A stretch of 17,672 nucleotides of DNA from DATDPY01 sp964395765 (lineage in GTDB: Bacteria > Bacteroidota > Bacteroidia > Cytophagales > Cyclobacteriaceae). The DNA lies in the NCBI GenBank assembly GCA_964395765.1, contig CAYNCU010000075.1:1-17672 (forward strand), in the 5' to 3' direction. Below the pieces are notes generated by a model, which did not search any database, was not told the origin of the DNA, and was given only the letters and a program-made list of their open reading frames with translations. Each line of letters opens with the position of its first letter. Position 1 is the first letter of the stretch. Positions 14,086-17,672 of this stretch are shown here, in pieces. The translations under genes were made by a program, and so were the position numbers.

Positions 14086-15729
14086 ATGGGGCCAACCAAG
14101 TATATTTTTGTTACCGGCGGTGTAACGTCATCATTAGGAAAGGGCATCATTTCATCTTCTCTTGGAAAACTCCTTAGGGCCAGAGGTTTATCGGTTACCA
14201 TTCAGAAATTCGATCCTTATATCAACATCGACCCCGGGACCATGAATCCTTATGAACATGGCGAATGTTTTGTAACGGAGGATGGCGCTGAAACGGACCT
14301 TGATCTGGGTCATTATGAAAGATTTCTGGGTGTCGCCACCTCACAGGCAAATAATGTCACAACCGGAAGAATCTATAATAATGTGATCATGAAGGAGCGC
14401 CAGGGTGATTACCTGGGGAAAACCGTGCAGGTGGTTCCGCATATTACAGATGAAATCAAAAGATATTTTTACCTTTTAGGGGAAACCGGTGAATATGAAA
14501 TAGTTATCACTGAAATCGGGGGTTGTGTCGGGGATATTGAATCCCTGCCCTTTATTGAAGCTGTCAGGCAGGCCCGTCTCGATCTCGGGCCGCAAAGTGC
14601 CCTGGTCATCCATCTTACCCTGGTTCCCTACCTCCAATCTTCAGGGGAGCTGAAAACAAAACCGACCCAGCATTCGGTAAAGCAATTACTGGAGGCAGGA
14701 GTGCAACCCGATATCCTGGTTTGCCGCGCGGATCACCCGCTGCCAATGGATATCAGGAGAAAAATTGCATTGTTCTGTAACGTATCAATTAATTCCGTAA
14801 TTGAAGCCATTGATGCAGAATCCATCTATGATGTGCCGATCCTGATGAAAAAGGAAAAACTGGATGAAAGGGTGCTCGAGAAACTGAATATTATGAATTA
14901 CAGGGAGCCGGACATCGAATTATGGAAGGAATTTCTCGGACGATTGAAAAATCCAACCGGCGAAGTGAATATTGCCCTCGTAGGAAAATACGTCGAGCTT
15001 CACGATGCCTATAAGTCGATTAATGAATCTACCATTCATGCCGGAGCTGAAAACGAATGCAAGGTAAACCTGCACTGGATCGCCTCCGAAGATATTAAAG
15101 AAGAAAATATTTACCAGTTGCTCGGCGACATGGATGGAATCATCATTGCCCCCGGATTCGGCGAACGGGGAATCCCCGGAAAAATCCAGGCGGCCAAATT
15201 CGCCCGCGAAGAAAAGGTACCCTATCTCGGAATATGCCTGGGAATGCAATGTGCTGTAGTTGAATTTGCCATCAACGTAGCGGGAATCAAGGACGCTGCT
15301 TCTACCGAGGTGGATCCCGATACGCCTCATCCCGTGATCGATTTAATGGAAGAACAAAAAAAGGTTTCCGATAAAGGCGGCACCATGAGGCTGGGTGCTT
15401 ACCCCTGTCATATTAAAAAGGGAACCCTTGTTTACGAAATTTATAAAAAAGAATTTATTACCGAACGTCACCGGCACCGTTACGAATTCAACAATAAATA
15501 CCTGGAGCAATTTAAAAGAAAAGGAATGGTATTTTCCGGTATTAATCCCGACTCCAATCTTGCCGAAATCATAGAGCTGAAGGACCACCCCTGGTTCATC
15601 GGAACACAATTTCACCCGGAATATAAGAGCACAGTACTCAATCCTCACCCATTATTTGTTAACTTTGTGGCCGCTTGCCTTGAACACAAGAAGAAAAAGC
15701 TCGAGAACGGTAAGCATATTTTAGTTTAA
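14086..15729 (+). CDS. pyrG: CTP synthase
   Basis: Makes CTP from UTP, ATP and glutamine in cytosolic pyrimidine synthesis. At 547 aa it is full length. The N-terminal synthetase domain has the P-loop GGVTSSLGKG (11-20), FDPYINIDPGTMNPYEHGE (42-60), the TEDGAETDLDLGHYERF block (64-80), E143 in TEIGGCVGD, and GELKTKPTQHSV (187-198). The class I glutamine amidotransferase domain starts near 294. It has the oxyanion-hole strip APGFGERG, nucleophile C384 in LGICLGMQCA, and H510 and E512 in FHPEY, so the catalytic triad is complete. The tail ends KKKKLENGKHILV. It is divergent from cca, has an exact TAnnTTTG promoter element, and is followed by yidC after 9 nt. Confidence 0.98.
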   Translation: MGPTKYIFVTGGVTSSLGKGIISSSLGKLLRARGLSVTIQKFDPYINIDPGTMNPYEHGECFVTEDGAETDLDLGHYERFLGVATSQANNVTTGRIYNNVIMKERQGDYLGKTVQVVPHITDEIKRYFYLLGETGEYEIVITEIGGCVGDIESLPFIEAVRQARLDLGPQSALVIHLTLVPYLQSSGELKTKPTQHSVKQLLEAGVQPDILVCRADHPLPMDIRRKIALFCNVSINSVIEAIDAESIYDVPILMKKEKLDERVLEKLNIMNYREPDIELWKEFLGRLKNPTGEVNIALVGKYVELHDAYKSINESTIHAGAENECKVNLHWIASEDIKEENIYQLLGDMDGIIIAPGFGERGIPGKIQAAKFAREEKVPYLGICLGMQCAVVEFAINVAGIKDAASTEVDPDTPHPVIDLMEEQKKVSDKGGTMRLGAYPCHIKKGTLVYEIYKKEFITERHRHRYEFNNKYLEQFKRKGMVFSGINPDSNLAEIIELKDHPWFIGTQFHPEYKSTVLNPHPLFVNFVAACLEHKKKKLENGKHILV

Positions 15730-15738
15730 ACGATAAAC

Positions 15739-17559
15739 ATGGACAAAAACCAGATAACAGGACTGGTGCTGATTTCACTGCTCCTGTTTATTTACATTTA
15801 TTTCTTTGCTCCTAAAACGCGGCAAACACAACCTGTACAGTCGAATGTCCAGGATACTACCCTGGTGCATCATCAGGATACCACCGTCAAAAGTGAAGAA
15901 AAAGCTTCCCCGGTAAAAGCGGTCATGAAAACCGAAAATGTTGACACCGCCAAAACAGGCGCCTATGGCGAATTGTTAACCGGCGAATCCCGGGATATCC
16001 GGATAGAAAACCAGGATGCCGTTTTCACCTTTTCATCTCACGGCGGAAACATCAAGGAAGTACAGCTAAAAAAATACAAGACCTATACCCAAGAACCGCT
16101 TTACCTGTTGGATGATAAAAACAGTAAAATATCGGAGATAATTTCGACCAAAGACGGAAACTATGATATCGATAATTTTTATTACAACACGGACAGCCAG
16201 AATCGGGTACTAAGCAAAAATGACACGGCAACACTAAGCTTTATCGCCCGGATCAGTAAAGGAAAATATATTAAAAGAACATACCGGATCCCGGGACGTG
16301 GCTACCGTTTTTCACAGGATACGAAATTCAATGGGATAGATAATGATTTGGTCAAGAATGAAATTCAACTGAGCTGGGAAGATCATATCATGAATACGGA
16401 AAAAGATCTTCGTACCAGCCAGATAAAAACCACGATTACTTACCATACGCCGGAAGGGGGGTTTGAACAATTAAAGGAAACATCCCTTTCGCAGGTGGAT
16501 AAAACGGAAAACGGACCGGTCAATTGGGTGGCTTTCAAACAGAAATTTTTCTGCGACGCGATAATCGGCAACAGGCCTTTTGAAGGAGGTTATTTCCTTA
16601 CCGATACCACCGGCGAGCCGAACGTGGTCAAACATGCTATCTTCAGTACGTCACAGAATATTACCGATTACCAGGCAGGATTCACCTACTTTTTCGGACC
16701 CAATGATTACCAGATCCTGAAAAAAGTAGCCCCTGACTTTTCAAAAAATGTATACTTAGGCTGGCCCCCGGTAATCTATGTCAATAAATACCTCATCATT
16801 CCGATTTTCGACTGGCTCGAGCGATTTATCGGCAATTACGGGATCATCATCATGCTCCTTGTCATTATTGTAAAAATCCTTCTCTTCCCGTTATCCTATA
16901 ATTCCTATGTCTCGATGGCAAAAACGAAAGTGCTCAAGCCGCAACTCGATGCTATCAAACAACAATTTGGCGGTGACATGCAGAAGGTGCAAAGCGAACA
17001 GATGAAACTTTACCAGCAGGTAGGCATTAATCCCCTGTCAGGATGTATACCCGTCGTACTACAGATGCCAATCCTGTTTTCCATGTTTTACTTTTTCCCA
17101 AACAGCATTGAATTACGGCAGCAGCATTTTCTATGGACGGATGACCTTTCCACCTATGACTCAATCTTGCATTTGCCGTTCAGCCTTCCGGCCTATGGCG
17201 ATCATGTAAGCCTGTTTACGATCCTGATGACGGCCTCTACTATTCTTTATACCTGGTCGACGAGCCAGTTGAGCTCCGTAACCGGCCCCATGAAAACCAT
17301 GCAGTATTTAATGCCGCTCATTTTTATGTTTGTGCTAAACAGTTTTCCCGCCGCCCTCACTTTTTATTATTTCGTTTCCAACCTCGTGACCTTCGGCCAG
17401 CAGACACTGATCCGCAATTTCGTTGATGATGAAAAGATTAAGCGGATACTGGAAGAAAACAAAAAGAAAAACGCGACGAAGAAAAAGTCCCGATTTCAGG
17501 AACGATTGGAGGACGCGATGAAGGCCACGGAGGAAAGTAAAAAGAAGCAAAAGAAATAA
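15739..17559 (+). CDS. yidC: Membrane protein insertase YidC
   Basis: Inserts and folds inner-membrane proteins, alone or with SecYEG. It is the 606-aa Gram-negative form. TM1 is at about residues 5-23. A low-complexity periplasmic linker (QTQPVQSN, VKSEEKASP) leads to the periplasmic beta domain (about 85-335). The conserved insertase core has TM segments at about 366-384, 431-451, 490-506 and 520-555. The core shows SYVSMAKTKVLKPQL, INPLSGCIPVVLQMPILFSM and the FYYFVSNLVTFGQQ helix. The hydrophilic-groove arginine of E. coli YidC (R366, IVRG) is lysine here (K379, IVKI), as I recall for Bacteroidota generally. The C-terminus ends in a lysine-rich tail (from 575), possibly for ribosome binding. 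It is co-transcribed with pyrG, 9 nt upstream. Tandem repeats follow 18 bp after the stop. Confidence 0.97.
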   Translation: MDKNQITGLVLISLLLFIYIYFFAPKTRQTQPVQSNVQDTTLVHHQDTTVKSEEKASPVKAVMKTENVDTAKTGAYGELLTGESRDIRIENQDAVFTFSSHGGNIKEVQLKKYKTYTQEPLYLLDDKNSKISEIISTKDGNYDIDNFYYNTDSQNRVLSKNDTATLSFIARISKGKYIKRTYRIPGRGYRFSQDTKFNGIDNDLVKNEIQLSWEDHIMNTEKDLRTSQIKTTITYHTPEGGFEQLKETSLSQVDKTENGPVNWVAFKQKFFCDAIIGNRPFEGGYFLTDTTGEPNVVKHAIFSTSQNITDYQAGFTYFFGPNDYQILKKVAPDFSKNVYLGWPPVIYVNKYLIIPIFDWLERFIGNYGIIIMLLVIIVKILLFPLSYNSYVSMAKTKVLKPQLDAIKQQFGGDMQKVQSEQMKLYQQVGINPLSGCIPVVLQMPILFSMFYFFPNSIELRQQHFLWTDDLSTYDSILHLPFSLPAYGDHVSLFTILMTASTILYTWSTSQLSSVTGPMKTMQYLMPLIFMFVLNSFPAALTFYYFVSNLVTFGQQTLIRNFVDDEKIKRILEENKKKNATKKKSRFQERLEDAMKATEESKKKQKK

Positions 17560-17577
17560 TGGCACGCAAGGTATGTT

Positions 17578-17672
17578 TCGCGCAAAGGCGCTAAGAACGC
17601 CAGGGTTTTTATCGCGCGAAGACGCAAAGAACGTTAAGGTTTTTTTCGCGTGAAGACGCAAAGGTCGCAAAG
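17578..17672. repeat. 34-bp-period tandem repeat (TCGCGC-AAGACGCAAAGAACG type)
   Basis: Three units start at 17578, 17612 and 17646, exactly 34 bp apart, and the third is cut by the window end. Each begins TCGCG[CT]G/C-AA-G-CG and continues CTAAGAACG or CAAAGAACG, ending in an AGGGTTTT or AAGGTTTTT tract. A weak fragment (CACGCAAGGTATG, 17563-17575) may be the tail of an earlier decayed unit. The units diverge by several bases and have no spacers, so this is not a CRISPR array. Such repeats are common between genes in Bacteroidota (from memory); their role is unknown. Confidence 0.7.

Noticed and set aside
14920..15330. 136-aa minus-strand open frame
   Set aside because: Antisense to the amidotransferase half of pyrG; no motif.
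17578..17672. CRISPR array
   Set aside because: Units are contiguous, imperfect and lack unique spacers; no cas gene is nearby.

Overview
The window reads as chromosome of a member of the Bacteroidota, probably a Bacteroidales-like lineage. Supporting signs are TAnnTTTG-type promoter sequences, A-rich leaders without Shine-Dalgarno sites, a bTHX ribosomal protein gene, the pyrG-yidC pair, a lysine in place of the YidC groove arginine, an ECF sigma/anti-sigma/DUF4097-like cassette, and short degenerate 'GCGCAAAGACGCAAAG'-type intergenic repeats. No tRNA, rRNA, CRISPR array, complete insertion sequence or phage gene was seen. The content is mostly housekeeping.

Layout. 133-2004 (minus) is the Hsp90 chaperone htpG. 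2147-2353 is a small membrane protein. 2491-4869 is an araB-araD pair (ribulokinase, then ribulose-5-phosphate 4-epimerase) whose stop and start codons abut. 4993-6111 (minus) is a GNAT-like protein of unknown function. 6223-6384 (minus) is a 53-residue bTHX ribosomal protein. 6786-7010 encodes an unrecognised protein that is half Asp/Glu. Around it, 6385-6785 and 7011-7417 are gene-poor and hold what look like decayed sequences: a possible acetate-kinase scrap and an inverted-repeat-rich block.

7418-8074 is a TalC-type transaldolase; its active-site residues favour transaldolase over fructose-6-phosphate aldolase. 8305-9230 pairs a 69-residue unknown protein with an FtsE-like ABC ATPase, with no ftsX beside it. 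Converging on ftsE is a minus-strand cassette (11407 down to 9227): an ECF sigma factor, a one-TM protein that is probably its anti-sigma factor, and a secreted beta-repeat protein. Further upstream on the minus strand, CCA-adding enzyme and an exported TPR protein overlap by ATGA. Divergent from these, pyrG and yidC form a tight plus-strand pair. The window ends in a 34-bp-period tandem repeat.

Functionally, araBD and the transaldolase both feed pentose-phosphate metabolism, since AraD yields xylulose-5-phosphate. AraA and an arabinose regulator are absent here. HtpG, bTHX, CCA-adding enzyme, CTP synthase, YidC and FtsE are core functions. I found no convincing new multi-gene system. The features most worth a second look are the hyper-acidic small protein, the 69-aa/FtsE pair, the sigma cassette, the decayed intergenic blocks and the terminal repeat.
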